Under the pieces are notes generated by a model. It was not told where the DNA came from and did not search any database. It worked only from the letters and a program-made list of their open reading frames with translations. From Bradyrhizobium erythrophlei (GTDB lineage: Bacteria; Pseudomonadota; Alphaproteobacteria; Rhizobiales; Xanthobacteraceae), in the NCBI GenBank assembly GCA_900129675.1, contig FSRD01000001.1, positions 5,011,501 to 5,075,500 of the forward strand: a DNA stretch of 64,000 nt. The letters run 5' to 3'. Position 1 is the stretch's first letter, and every line of letters begins with the position of its first letter. Position numbers and translations under genes: made by a program. This document shows positions 1-8,569 of this stretch, piece after piece.

Positions 1-101
1 ACGACCGTTGCGCCTTCGAATTGAAAGAGTTTGGCCGTCTCCGCACCGATACCGCTGGTGCCTCCGCTGATGAGAGCGATCTTGCCGTCGAGCTTGGCCA
101 T
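1..101 (-). CDS. Short-chain dehydrogenase/reductase, N-terminal part (runs off the window)
   Basis: The reverse strand from 101 reads MAKLDGKIALISGGTSGIGA and continues to the window edge. The TGxxxGIG nucleotide-binding motif appears as GGTSGIGA, in the usual place about 12 residues from the start, so this is the Rossmann-fold N-terminus of a classical SDR oxidoreductase. The ATG at 101 is preceded by AGGAAA at suitable spacing. Only about 33 residues are visible, so the substrate and the completeness of the gene cannot be judged. Confidence 0.75.
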   Translation of the reverse strand, partial: MAKLDGKIALISGGTSGIGAETAKLFQFEGATV

Positions 102-174
102 GAGGGTTTCCTGACTGGTGTGGGTTGCCGTGACCTCCTCTGCCTTCAGATGACGACGGCACTGGAGGCGGTCG

Positions 175-333
175 TTAATGTTCGAGGTTGACGGCGCCAC
201 CGGGGTGAGCATCGCTGGAACCCGCCTCCCGGCTTTGGCGCAACTCTTCCTTTAGCCGTGCCAGCTCCTGCTCCAAGCCTTCGATGCGGTCGAGGGTGTA
301 GTCGAAGCCTGTGTAGAAGTCCGGGTTTGCCGA
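175..333 (-). pseudogene. C-terminal exon of an unknown coiled-coil protein, cut by a group II intron
   Basis: Immediately 3' of the intron end at 334 the reverse strand is open for 52 codons and stops with TAA at 175-177. The peptide starts SANPDFYTGFDYTLDRIE and has a heptad-like, Glu/Leu/Lys-rich stretch that looks like a coiled coil. I do not recognise the family. The 5' part is not visible: beyond the intron fragment (about 471) the sequence is unrelated. It is best read as the leftover 3' exon of a gene into which the intron inserted before most of the intron and the 5' exon were lost. Confidence 0.45.
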
Positions 334-471
334 GTAGGCCCAGGGAATTTCACCCTGAGCCTCTCACAGATCCGGACTTGATACTCTCGCATCATCCGGC
401 TCGTGCCATCGATTGAAGGCTGCCGCCTTCCGTTGAGCTTCGGGCTCCTCCCGTTGCCAGTTGGCCCGATT
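334..471 (-). mobile_element. Group II intron 3' end fragment (domains IV-VI), copy 1
   Basis: The reverse strand contains a 34-nt domain V (369-402) starting GAGCCGGATGATGCGAGAG and closing with GTCCGGATC, so the two outer strands pair as expected. A domain VI hairpin follows (GGCTCAGGG...CCCTGGGCC) and the intron ends in CTAC at 337-334. The following exon begins TCGGCAA. No reverse transcriptase is attached. Positions 46309-46446 hold a copy of the same 138 nt in the same orientation with only a few differences. Confidence 0.75.
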
Positions 472-479
472 CATCGTCG

Positions 480-1793
480 ATGACCCGCCCCCTTCGCTCT
501 ACGACCATTACAGCCGCTTCCTCGCTACTACGGAGCAGTCCGCCCCTCTCCGGCGCATCGGTACTTTCGGCCTTGCGGATGGAGCCGCTTGGACCTTTTC
601 CCTTGGCATCGCCGTCTTGGGTCGGTTATCGCAAGCCGCTCTCCGGCCCCGGATCATGGGCCGCGCGCGTTGGCGTCGCCAACGGCAAGGGCTGGGAGAA
701 GACGCTATGGACCGCCGACGACAACGGCCTGAAGGCGGACGGCGAGAAGATCCTGACGTTCTGGCAGGCGAAGACCGAGGTGCAGAAGTTCGCGGGCAAG
801 AAGCTCGGTGCCGACACCACGACGACAGGCGACGACGGTGCGGTGATCACGGTTGATGAGGCCTTGACCCAGTATGAGCCGACGCTGCGGAAGCGTGGTG
901 CTCGGGTCTACAATGCGAAGCTTCCGCGCTTCCATCTGACCGACACGCTGTTGTCGAAGCCGATCACGTTGCTCACCGAAGACGATCTTGAAGGCTGGCG
1001 CGACAGCATACTTGAAAAGGGCCTCGCACCATCGAGCGTCAACAGGGTCATCCTCTGCCTGCGCGCCGCGCTGACGCAGGCAGACAAGACCCGTGTCCAC
1101 ATCTGGCGCGACGGGCTGAAGGCGCTGCCGGACGCCACCGAGGCCAACAACGTCGTGATCGAGGACGAGGCGAAGGCACAGGCATGGGTCGCGGCAGCCT
1201 ATGCCCATGATCACCAGCTCGGGCTGTTGACGCATGTGCTCGGCGAGACCGGCGCCCGGCCATCGCAGGCGGTGCGGCTCCGCATCAGGGACCTGATCAC
1301 CATCGATGCAAAGGCTCCGCGCCTGATGATGCCGAAGAGCGGCAAGGGCGGGACCAGTCATCCGGGCTAGCGCAAGGTCGAGCGTTACGCGGTTTCGATC
1401 TCGCCGGAGCTTGCGGCGCTGTTGAAGACGGCGGCGAAGGGCAGGCCGAGCAATGCGCCGTTGCTGTTGTGCAAAGACGACAGGCCGTGGAACGAGAACA
1501 GCCCGAGCGGCGACTACCGGCGCGGTGTGCGCGTTGTCGTCGAAAGCATCGGCCTCGATCCCGATGTTTATGGCCTCTACTTCAGGCATACGAGCATCAC
1601 GCGCATGCTGCTCAAGCGCGTCCAGACTTCGATAGTCGCCAAGGCGCACGACACCAGCGAGCAGCAGATCCGCAAGCACTATGCCGCGTCGATCCTCGAC
1701 TACACCGACGAGATCACGCGCAAGACGTTGCCGTCGCTTGGACCGGCGCTGGAGCCTGCCGCGAGCAACGTGGTCAAGCTGACGAAGCGGTGA
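480..1793 (+). pseudogene. Phage-type tyrosine integrase with one in-frame amber codon
   Basis: One frame is open from about 480 to the TAA/TGA at 1791-1793 except for a single TAG at 1368-1370. The part before the stop has a SAM-like core-binding domain; after the stop comes the catalytic domain, with LYFRHTSITRML (the R-H-x-x-R box) and the tail expected of an integrase. The last residues carrying the Tyr, around HYAASILDYTDE, are present. The recognisable N-terminus begins only near 600; 480-590 looks unrelated, so the true start is probably lost. Such genes integrate islands by site-specific recombination. With the amber codon it is probably inactive unless the stop is suppressed. Confidence 0.7.
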
Positions 1794-2146
1794 CCGCTGT
1801 GGCCAGTTAGCCCGAGGCGCGAGGCTCTGGAGCGGGCGACTTCACAACCGCCTAGATGCCACGCTTCCCAGGGCGAGCGGCTACGCGGGCGCTATCTTAG
1901 TCAGCGCAGCTGACCCATAATGCAGCACGCATTGAACCAAGGATTCCAGCTATGCAGGCAGAAGCTGGCTAGCAGTTGCTGACTGAAGCAGAGCTTGCGT
2001 GTATCCTGACACACCTACATACGTCGAACTCTGCGAGGGCCATACGGCAGAACTTCGCGAGTGGCTTGAGGCGAGAGGACTGGGGCCCTACGCGAAGCGC
2101 TACTGGCTCAGGACATTGAACTCGACATCCAACCGTGGAGGAAACC
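1794..2146. other. Intergenic stretch, no gene seen
   Basis: About 350 bases between the integrase and the Cache-like gene. Short open frames occur but none has a ribosome site and a plausible protein. A promoter for the gene at 2147 must lie here, but no clear -35/-10 pair stands out. Confidence 0.4.
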
Positions 2147-2602
2147 ATGCTTCGCAAACTCATAGTAGCTGCGCTCGCGAGCGTTCTGATCGCTGGCGGT
2201 GCGCTTGCTCAAGCTAAGTTCGGCACCGCTGACGAGGCGAAAGCGATGCTTGAAAAGGCGGTCGCTGCCATCAAGGCAGACAAGGCCAAGGCGCTTGATA
2301 TGTTTCTCAAGGGCGAGGGTGGATTCAAGGACCGCGATCTTTACCCGTTCTGCTTCAGCATCCCGGACGGCACGATTCTGGTGACCCAAGCGCAGACTTT
2401 CATTGGCATGGACGTCAAGACGATCACGGACGAGAGCGGCAAGGCATTTGGCGAAGAAATGTATAAGACCGCTCAGCAGGAAGGGAAGATAACCGAAGTG
2501 AGCTACATGTTCCCGCGCCCGGGCGAGACGGAGCCCGTACAGAAGATCAGCTATTTGACGAGAGTGGGCGATGTTGCTTGCGGTGTCGGGCACTACAAGT
2601 AG
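2147..2602 (+). CDS. Secreted Cache-like (single-Cache) sensory-domain protein
   Basis: The 151-residue product starts MLRKLIVAALASVLIAGG and has a clear signal peptide ending ALAQA, so it should be exported. The remainder (DEAKAMLEKAVAAIKADKAKAL, then KDRDLYPFCFSIPDG) matches the pattern of small stand-alone Cache/PAS-like periplasmic proteins found in rhizobia. A longer frame begins at a GTG at 2135, but GGAGG lies inside that extension, 6-7 bases before the ATG at 2147, which fixes the start. No partner kinase is adjacent. It probably binds a small ligand, but that is inference from the fold type. Confidence 0.7.
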   Translation: MLRKLIVAALASVLIAGGALAQAKFGTADEAKAMLEKAVAAIKADKAKALDMFLKGEGGFKDRDLYPFCFSIPDGTILVTQAQTFIGMDVKTITDESGKAFGEEMYKTAQQEGKITEVSYMFPRPGETEPVQKISYLTRVGDVACGVGHYK

Positions 2603-2669
2603 GCACCGAAGGCAGAAAAACGAGGGGCCGCAGCTCAGCGCGGCCCTTCCCATCAGTACAGCCGCGCGA

Positions 2670-3471
2670 TCAGACGGCCGTTCTGCCGTTCCAGAACATG
2701 TCAGGCGATCCCGAGCAGGAATATTTTGCCGACGGTATCGTCGAAGACATCATCACCGCGCTGTCGCGCTTCAAGTCGCTGTTCGTGATCGCGCGCAATT
2801 CGAGCTTCACCTTCAAGAGCCGAGCGGTCGATATCAAGGAAGTCGGGCGAAGGCTCGGCGTCCGCTATGTCCTCGAGGGGTCTGTGCGGAAGGCGTCGGG
2901 GAAAGTTCGCATCGCAGGGCAGTTGATCGATGCGGTTACAGGCGCGCATCTATGGGCGGACAGATTCGAGCGTGATCTGACCGACATTTTCGCTCTTCAG
3001 GACGAAGTAACCATCGCCGTTGTCTCGGCCATCGAGCCAAAGATGCTTCAAACAGAAATTGCAATGGCGACGCGGCGGCGACCGGAGAACCTCACCGCCT
3101 ATGATTTTTATCTCCGTGCCATGCCGCAGTTCTACCTGACGACCCGCGAAGGGTTGGCCGAGGCAATCCGACTGTTCCACCGCGCCTTGGAGCTTGACCC
3201 CGGGTTTGCTCGGGCCGCTTCTATGGCAGGTGTCTGCCATAACGCAAACGTCCTTTTTGGCTATGCTAACGATCCCCAGTTCGACCGCAAGGAAGCAGTT
3301 CGGCTTGTTTGAGCATCGATGATGGTGATCCGGAAACGTTAGCAACGGCTTCCGTAATCTCGGCGTACATGGTCGGCGATAGTGAAGCCGAGATCGAAAT
3401 GGCTGACCGGGCGGTCGCGCTCAACCCAAATTCATGGATCACATGGAACAGCAGAGGCATGGTCTATAGAA
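2670..3471 (+). pseudogene. Broken adenylate cyclase-associated TolB-like/TPR protein
   Basis: From 2670 the frame reads AVLPFQNMSGDPEQEYFADG, the signature start of the TolB-like domain of class III cyclase/TPR proteins, followed by VEDIITALSRFKSLFVIARN, the LEGSVRKASG stretch and TPR-like repeats (LDPGFARAASMAGVCHN). The cyclase or DNA-binding N-terminus is absent. A frameshift near 3305 ends the first frame (TGA at 3310-3312); the TPR region continues in another frame as SIDDGDPETLATASVISAY and then NPNSWITWNSRGMVYRIAG. At about 3471 it is cut by an IS5-type element. It is not functional. Confidence 0.7.
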
Positions 3472-4440
3472 TTGCGGGGCTACGCCAGCGAAGGCCGCCC
3501 CTCGATCCCTCCGGAGCAATTGCTGAGCGCATTGCTGCTACAGGTGTTCTACGGCATTCGGTCGGAGCGCCAGTTGATGGAGCAACCGGACTACAATCTC
3601 TTGTACCGCTGGTTCGTGGGCTCTCGCCGGACGACCCGGTCTGGAACCCGACAAGTTTCACGAACCGCGACCGGCTGCAGAACGGCGAGGTGTTTGCAAA
3701 GTTCATGACCGGCTTCTGAACCATCCGCAGGTCAGCCACTGCTGTCAGACGAGCATTTTTCGGTGGACGGAACATTGATCGAAGCCTGGGCTTCACAAAA
3801 GAGCTTTCGTCCCAAGGACGGCAGTGGTGACGATGACGACGGTGCGAACTTTCATAGCCGAAGCGCAAAAATGACACCCATGCGAGTACCAGCGACCCAG
3901 ACAGCTCGCAAGGCGGCCGGGCGAGAGGCGAAGTTCTGCTATGGGCCACGCCACCATGGAAAATCGGCATGGGCTAGCGGTGGCCGGCATGGTCACGCAC
4001 GCCGAACGCCGTGCCTCGGAGATCATGCAGAGGCAGGTGCCGCCCATCGCCTCTCGGTCGGTGAGGACAAGGCGTACTATACGGCCGATCATGTGGCCAA
4101 TCTTCGCGCCATCAACGTGATACCGCATGTGACACAAAACCAGGCCGTCACCAAAACCGGCAAGACCCGCAACAACGCTATCGACGAACGAACCACGCGG
4201 CATCCAGGATACGGCATGTCACAATCGCGCCGGGCGATGATCGAATGCATCTTCGGTTGGGGCAAGCAGCACCGCACCATGCGCAAAACCAAGCATCGCG
4301 GCATCCCTCGCGTCGCCGCCAACTTCCTGCTCAATCTGATCGCCTAAAACCTGATCCGCATTCCCAAACTTGTTGCAGCGTAGCCAACTCGGCGTCCAAC
4401 CAAAATCACCCAAACCAATCAAACGTCCCGCCCCCAGAGA
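3471..4440 (+). pseudogene. IS5-family transposase remnant with several frameshifts
   Basis: Pieces of one transposase lie in successive frames: EGRPSIPPEQLLSALLLQVF and SERQLMEQPDYNLLYRWFVG (3478-3640), DPVWNPTSFTNRDRL (3640-3690), VDGTLIEAWASQKSFRPKDG with the first catalytic Asp (3761-3830), then SVGEDKAYYTADHVANLRA and SRRAMIECIFGWGKQHRTMR with the C-terminal Glu region (4055-4347). The order matches IS5-type DDE transposases. Frameshifts near 3620, 3720 and 3900 mean it cannot encode an active enzyme. The sequence to about 4440 probably includes the right end; I could not identify matching terminal repeats. Confidence 0.75.
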
Positions 4441-4596
4441 GAAAGAAAATCCCGAAATTTTCGGTTTTTTCAGCGGACTGCTAAAGGCTGATCCCTGGCA
4501 CCACCAAGCAAAGCTGAAAGATACCAGCCGAGGTCTGCGAGTTGGATTGAGGAGATGGAGAAACGGTTTCGCCGTCGCATCCGTGATCTGGTGGCA

Positions 4597-6144
4597 CTAG
4601 TACTACTGAGTCAGAAAAGTGTCTGATTCAAAAGGTCGCGGGCGAGGTCCTGTGAGAATCAGTTACCGGTTGAGATTCAGGCATCGGTAACGGGGGCTGA
4701 TATGGATCTCCGGAGATCAGACGGCAGTGAATCGCGATTTTCGGCTTTTGTCGAGAAACTTGTGAGTGTGATCGGACATGCGGACCGGGCCCGGCCGTTG
4801 TTTGATTATTGCATCGGCTTAATCATGCCGGGGGAGCGTAAAAGCGTTGAGCCTATGGCCGCGGTAACGGCACCTGATCGGACGGCGGCGCAGCATCAGT
4901 CGCTGCTTCACTTCGTCGGCCAATCGCCTTGGTCTGACGAGGGTGTTTTGGCCAAAGTGGGTGAGATGGTACTGCCGGCGATAGAGCGCCATGGACCGAT
5001 CGAAGCGTGGATCATCGATGACACCGGTTTTCCCAAGAAGGGAGCGCACTCGGTCGGTGTGGCGCGTCAATATTGCGGGCAGCTCGGCAAGCAGGATAAC
5101 TGCCAAGTCGCGGTGTCCCTGTCGCTTGCCAATCACCACGCCAGTCTGCCGGCAATGTATCGTCTCTATCTGCCGCAGGAATGGGCGGCAGATAAGAAAC
5201 GTCGGCGCAAAGCGGGCGTGCCCAAGGAGATCAGCTTTAAGACCAAGCCAGAGATCGCGCTTGAGCAGATCGAAGCAGCCTGCAGAGCCGGGCTTCCTCG
5301 CGGCGTGGTGCTGATGGATGCCGGATATGGCTGCAACACGGACCTGCGGACCAGCATCAGCGCGTTGGCGTTGACCTATGTGGCCGGTATCTTGCCAAAC
5401 ACCACGGTGTGGACATCCGACACGGCGCCGCTACCGCCGAAAAAATGGTCGGGCAAAGGGCGACCACCAAAGCTGCTGCGCCGCGACCACAAGCATCAAC
5501 CGATTTCGGTCAAGGAGCTTGCTCTTTGCCTTCCTAAGCGGGTCTGGCGCACGATCAAGTGGCGAGAGGGTGCGGCCGAGCGGCTATCATCGCGCTTCGC
5601 TCGCGCGCGCGTTTGCGTCGCGCATCGAGATTACCAACTCACCGAAAGCCGACCGGAAGAATGGCTTTTGATCGAATGGCCAGAAGGTGAGGACGAGCCG
5701 ACCAAATACTGGCTTTCAACGTTGCCGGAAACGACCACTTTTGGAAGGCTAGTCGATCTAACCAAGCTGCGCTGGCGCATCGAGCGCGATTATCAGGATC
5801 TCAAACAAGAGGTCGGGCTCGGGCATTTCGAAGGGCGAGGTTGGCGTGGCTTCCACCACCACGCTACGCTGTGCATCGCAGCCTACGGATTCCTGGTCTC
5901 CGAGAGGGAGACGATTCCCCCCTCGGGATCTCGTTCCACCAGGCCGTTCAAGAGACTTGCGATTTCCAACGGTTACCGACCCAGAGGCTCCGCTGCTGCG
6001 ACCCGAACGTCACATCCCGAACTCGATTGCCACGATGCGGCGAAGACTGATCGTTGCCATCGTCCGGAACCTCTCACGCTGTCCCTGTTGCATTCGCCCG
6101 ATCAAACAGACGAAGCGTCTTCTTTTGTGACGCAGTAAGACTAG
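4597..6144 (+). mobile_element. IS701-family insertion sequence with CTAG target duplication
   Basis: The element spans 4601-6140. The left end begins TACTACTGAGTCAGAAAAG and the reverse complement of the right end reads TCTTACTGCGTCACAAAAG, an imperfect terminal inverted repeat of about 19 bases. CTAG flanks both sides (4597-4600 and 6141-6144), the 4-bp duplication typical of IS701 elements. The single transposase gene fills most of the element. The intact ends suggest a fairly recent insertion. Confidence 0.85.
4702..6138 (+). CDS. IS701-family transposase
   Basis: 478 residues, the size expected for the family. Visible landmarks are AWIIDDTGFPKKGAHSVGVA (first catalytic Asp region), GVVLMDAGYGCNTDLR (second Asp) and LTKLRWRIERDYQDLKQEVG (catalytic Glu region), in the right order and spacing for a DDE transposase. 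The last 80 residues are Arg/Ser/Thr-rich, as in other family members, and the stop TAA lies inside the right terminal repeat. The frame is uninterrupted, so the element may be active. Confidence 0.88.
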   Translation: MDLRRSDGSESRFSAFVEKLVSVIGHADRARPLFDYCIGLIMPGERKSVEPMAAVTAPDRTAAQHQSLLHFVGQSPWSDEGVLAKVGEMVLPAIERHGPIEAWIIDDTGFPKKGAHSVGVARQYCGQLGKQDNCQVAVSLSLANHHASLPAMYRLYLPQEWAADKKRRRKAGVPKEISFKTKPEIALEQIEAACRAGLPRGVVLMDAGYGCNTDLRTSISALALTYVAGILPNTTVWTSDTAPLPPKKWSGKGRPPKLLRRDHKHQPISVKELALCLPKRVWRTIKWREGAAERLSSRFARARVCVAHRDYQLTESRPEEWLLIEWPEGEDEPTKYWLSTLPETTTFGRLVDLTKLRWRIERDYQDLKQEVGLGHFEGRGWRGFHHHATLCIAAYGFLVSERETIPPSGSRSTRPFKRLAISNGYRPRGSAAATRTSHPELDCHDAAKTDRCHRPEPLTLSLLHSPDQTDEASSFVTQ

Positions 6145-7667
6145 GAGCCTGTCCGAATAGTCGCTGTTCAATTTTGAGCGAGTCTGATTCAAGCTTGAGC
6201 TATGAGCAAGTATTTTCGCCCCTGGAATATCGATCAGACACCGCTGCTGCCGCCGAATGTGCAGGACTTCGTGCCGAAGGGCCATGTCTCGCGGTTTATC
6301 GTTGAGCTGGTGCGGGAGAGCCTTGATCTCCAGGAGATCACGGGCAGCTATGTGAGTGGTCTTGGGCAACCGCCGTTTGACCCCCGGATGATGGTGGCGC
6401 TTCTGCTGCACGGCTATGCGAGTGGGCTGTATTCGTCGCGGCGGATCGCGAAGGCCTGCCGCGAACGGAACGATTTTGTGATGATTGTGGCGCTCGATCC
6501 GCCGGATTTTCGCACGATCAGCGACTTCCGCAAGCGGCATTTGAAGGCGCTCGGCGCACTGTTCCTGCAGGTTCTGAAGTTGTGCGAGACGGCAGGGCTG
6601 GTCAAACTCGGCCATGTCGCGCTTGATGGCACGAAGATCAAAGCGAACGCGTCGAAACATAAAGCGATGAGTTATGAGCGCATGAAGAAACGCGAGGCGG
6701 AATTGAAAGCCGAGGTCGCTCGCATGCTGGCGGCCGCTGAGGCGGCGGATGCTCAGGAGGACGAGACTTTCGGCAAAGACAAACGCGGCGACGAGCTGCC
6801 GGATTGGGCTGGCGACAAGGAGAAGCGGCTGGCGAAGATCCAGCAGGCGATGGCGGCGCTGGAGGCCGACGCCCGGCTGGCGGCGGCGGAAGAGCGCCGC
6901 ATCGAGGTCGAAAAGGAACAGCAGCGCCAAGCCGAAGGCCGCAAGAAGCCGGGCAAACCGGCGGCGCCGCCATCGGACCAACCTGATCCCAAGTCGCAAC
7001 GCAACTTCACCGATCCGGAAAGCCGCATCATGAAGTCGAAGGATGGCTTCGTTCAGGCCTATAATGCACAGGCCGCCGTCGACGCAGGCGCCCAGATCAT
7101 TGTCGCGCACGAACTGACGCAGTGCGGCAACGATCAGGGCCAGTTGGTGCCCCTGATCGAGGCCATCGAGAACAATCTCGGCCGCAAGCCGGAGCAGGCC
7201 TCAGCGGACTCCGGCTACTGCAGCGAATCCAATCTCGAAGCGCTCGAAGCCCACGGCGTCGACGGCTACGTCGCGCCTGGACGCGCCAAGCACCCGACAG
7301 CCGCGAACGGAAAAATCGGCGGACCGCTGACCCAACGGATGCGAAAGAAGATCGACGATGGCGGCTTCGAAACGCCCTACCGATTGAGAAAGCAAGTGGT
7401 CGAACCGGTGTTCGGACAGATCAAACAGGCACGCGGCTTCCGCCAGTTCCTGTTGCGGGGCGTCGAAAAAGTGCGTGCCGAGTGGGCCATGATCTGCACC
7501 GCCCACAACCTCCTGAAGCTGTTCACCCTCGCAAAGGCTGCCTGAGCCGGCTAACCTCAACCAATGCCAGAACGCCTATCTGGACGGGCTCCTAGCGGAA
7601 CCGGCAGCTGAGCGCGCCAAGGAACATGGATGCGCGCAAATGGATTGTGCAGAAATGGGCAGGCTCC
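6144..7667 (+). mobile_element. IS1182-family insertion sequence
   Basis: The left end begins GGAGCCTGTCC at 6144 and the right end at 7667 reads GGAGCCTGCCC on the other strand, giving short terminal inverted repeats around one transposase gene. The left end shares its first G with the right-hand CTAG duplication of the IS701 element, so the two elements touch. No clear direct repeat flanks it. Confidence 0.75.
6202..7545 (+). CDS. IS1182-family transposase
   Basis: 447 residues. The N-terminal third (MSKYFRPWNIDQTPLLPPNV, then DPPDFRTISDFRKRHLKALG) is the DUF772-type domain of IS1182 transposases. The central region has HVALDGTKIKANASKHKAMS with the first Asp and a Glu/Ala-rich helical insertion (about residues 165-260). 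The C-terminus carries QASADSGYCSESNLEAL and PVFGQIKQARGFRQFLLRG with the catalytic Glu region. The frame is complete, so transposition competence is possible. Confidence 0.88.
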   Translation: MSKYFRPWNIDQTPLLPPNVQDFVPKGHVSRFIVELVRESLDLQEITGSYVSGLGQPPFDPRMMVALLLHGYASGLYSSRRIAKACRERNDFVMIVALDPPDFRTISDFRKRHLKALGALFLQVLKLCETAGLVKLGHVALDGTKIKANASKHKAMSYERMKKREAELKAEVARMLAAAEAADAQEDETFGKDKRGDELPDWAGDKEKRLAKIQQAMAALEADARLAAAEERRIEVEKEQQRQAEGRKKPGKPAAPPSDQPDPKSQRNFTDPESRIMKSKDGFVQAYNAQAAVDAGAQIIVAHELTQCGNDQGQLVPLIEAIENNLGRKPEQASADSGYCSESNLEALEAHGVDGYVAPGRAKHPTAANGKIGGPLTQRMRKKIDDGGFETPYRLRKQVVEPVFGQIKQARGFRQFLLRGVEKVRAEWAMICTAHNLLKLFTLAKAA

Positions 7668-7891
7668 TGATGATAGCAGCGCTTGCTGCACCCGCTCCAA
7701 TGGGCACATACTGAATTGTCAGATCAAAAGCCGGCCGACGATTGCGTTGCTGTCTCATCTATTATCTGATATCCGGAAACGGGGACCGCCGTTGCTCGTC
7801 TGCTTTTCAGTGAGCCGCTTGAAGGAAACGGCTGACTGACCGTCGTCGCCCACCCATTTACAGCCTTGCGACTTGGAGCTGGAGAAGACAA

Positions 7892-8482
7892 ATGCAGTGT
7901 CCGAAGCAAACGCGGCGCTCGCTTCTTTTGACGACGCTCGGTACCGGAGCGTTCCTGACGGCGGGCAAGTTCGCTGCGGCGCAGGAAGATCAGCCCGGCA
8001 GTGATGTGCGACCGCAAAAAGGCGACTTGCTCGTTCGCGCCGAACCGGAGCATGCGGGTAAAATCATCACGCCCGGAGACCTGCAGCTCGGCGAACCGCC
8101 TTTGTCCGCCTGGCCAAAAGACCCGAAGACCTCGGTGATCCGCAATGGCTCGCGCCTGAACGAGATTCTGGTTATAAGGCTTGATCCCGGCGAAATGGAC
8201 GAGCAGACCCGATCACGCTCTCCTGACGGCATTGTAGCCTATTCGGCGATCTGTACGCACGCCGGATGTTCTGTCACCGGCTGGCTGAAGTCCGAGACAG
8301 GCGACAAAGATGTTCTCAAATGCTTTTGTCACAACTCCGAATTCAATCCCCGGGAAGGCGCGCAAGTCGTGTTCGGGCCCGCGCCCCGGCGTCTGCCGGC
8401 ACTGCCGCTGGCGATAGTCGACGGCTCGCTCACCGTAGCTGCAGGATTCGTTGGAAAGGTAGGTGCTCAACAACCAGGGTGA
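7892..8482 (+). CDS. Exported Rieske-type [2Fe-2S] protein
   Basis: 196 residues with a twin-arginine-like leader (QTRRSLLLTTLGTGAFLTAG), so it is probably exported folded by Tat. The cluster motif is complete: C121-x-H123 in CTHAGC and C144-x2-H147 in CFCHNSEF, with C126 and C146 placed for the usual stabilising disulfide. It resembles Rieske subunits of the ubiquinol-cytochrome c type but stands alone, without cytochrome b or c1. GGAG precedes the ATG at 7892. The PQQ dehydrogenase starts 88 bases downstream on the same strand, so it may belong to that electron path; this is inferred from position only. Confidence 0.85.
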   Translation: MQCPKQTRRSLLLTTLGTGAFLTAGKFAAAQEDQPGSDVRPQKGDLLVRAEPEHAGKIITPGDLQLGEPPLSAWPKDPKTSVIRNGSRLNEILVIRLDPGEMDEQTRSRSPDGIVAYSAICTHAGCSVTGWLKSETGDKDVLKCFCHNSEFNPREGAQVVFGPAPRRLPALPLAIVDGSLTVAAGFVGKVGAQQPG

Positions 8483-8569
8483 TGGGGCGCGGTCGCATCG
8501 GATTCCCGTGCCCCAGACGATTGCACCACCGAGGGTGGGCAAAGAGAAAGAGCTAGGGAGATGGCGTCC

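Noticed and set aside
705..1679. 324-residue reverse-strand frame over the integrase
   Set aside because: It is the complement of a clear integrase; Arg-rich composition and no ribosome site.
4348..4600. Coding frames after the IS5 remnant
   Set aside because: Short, without ribosome sites; most likely the non-coding IS5 end and flank.
6010..7110. 366-residue reverse-strand frame
   Set aside because: Antisense shadow of the IS701 and IS1182 transposases, crossing the boundary between two elements.
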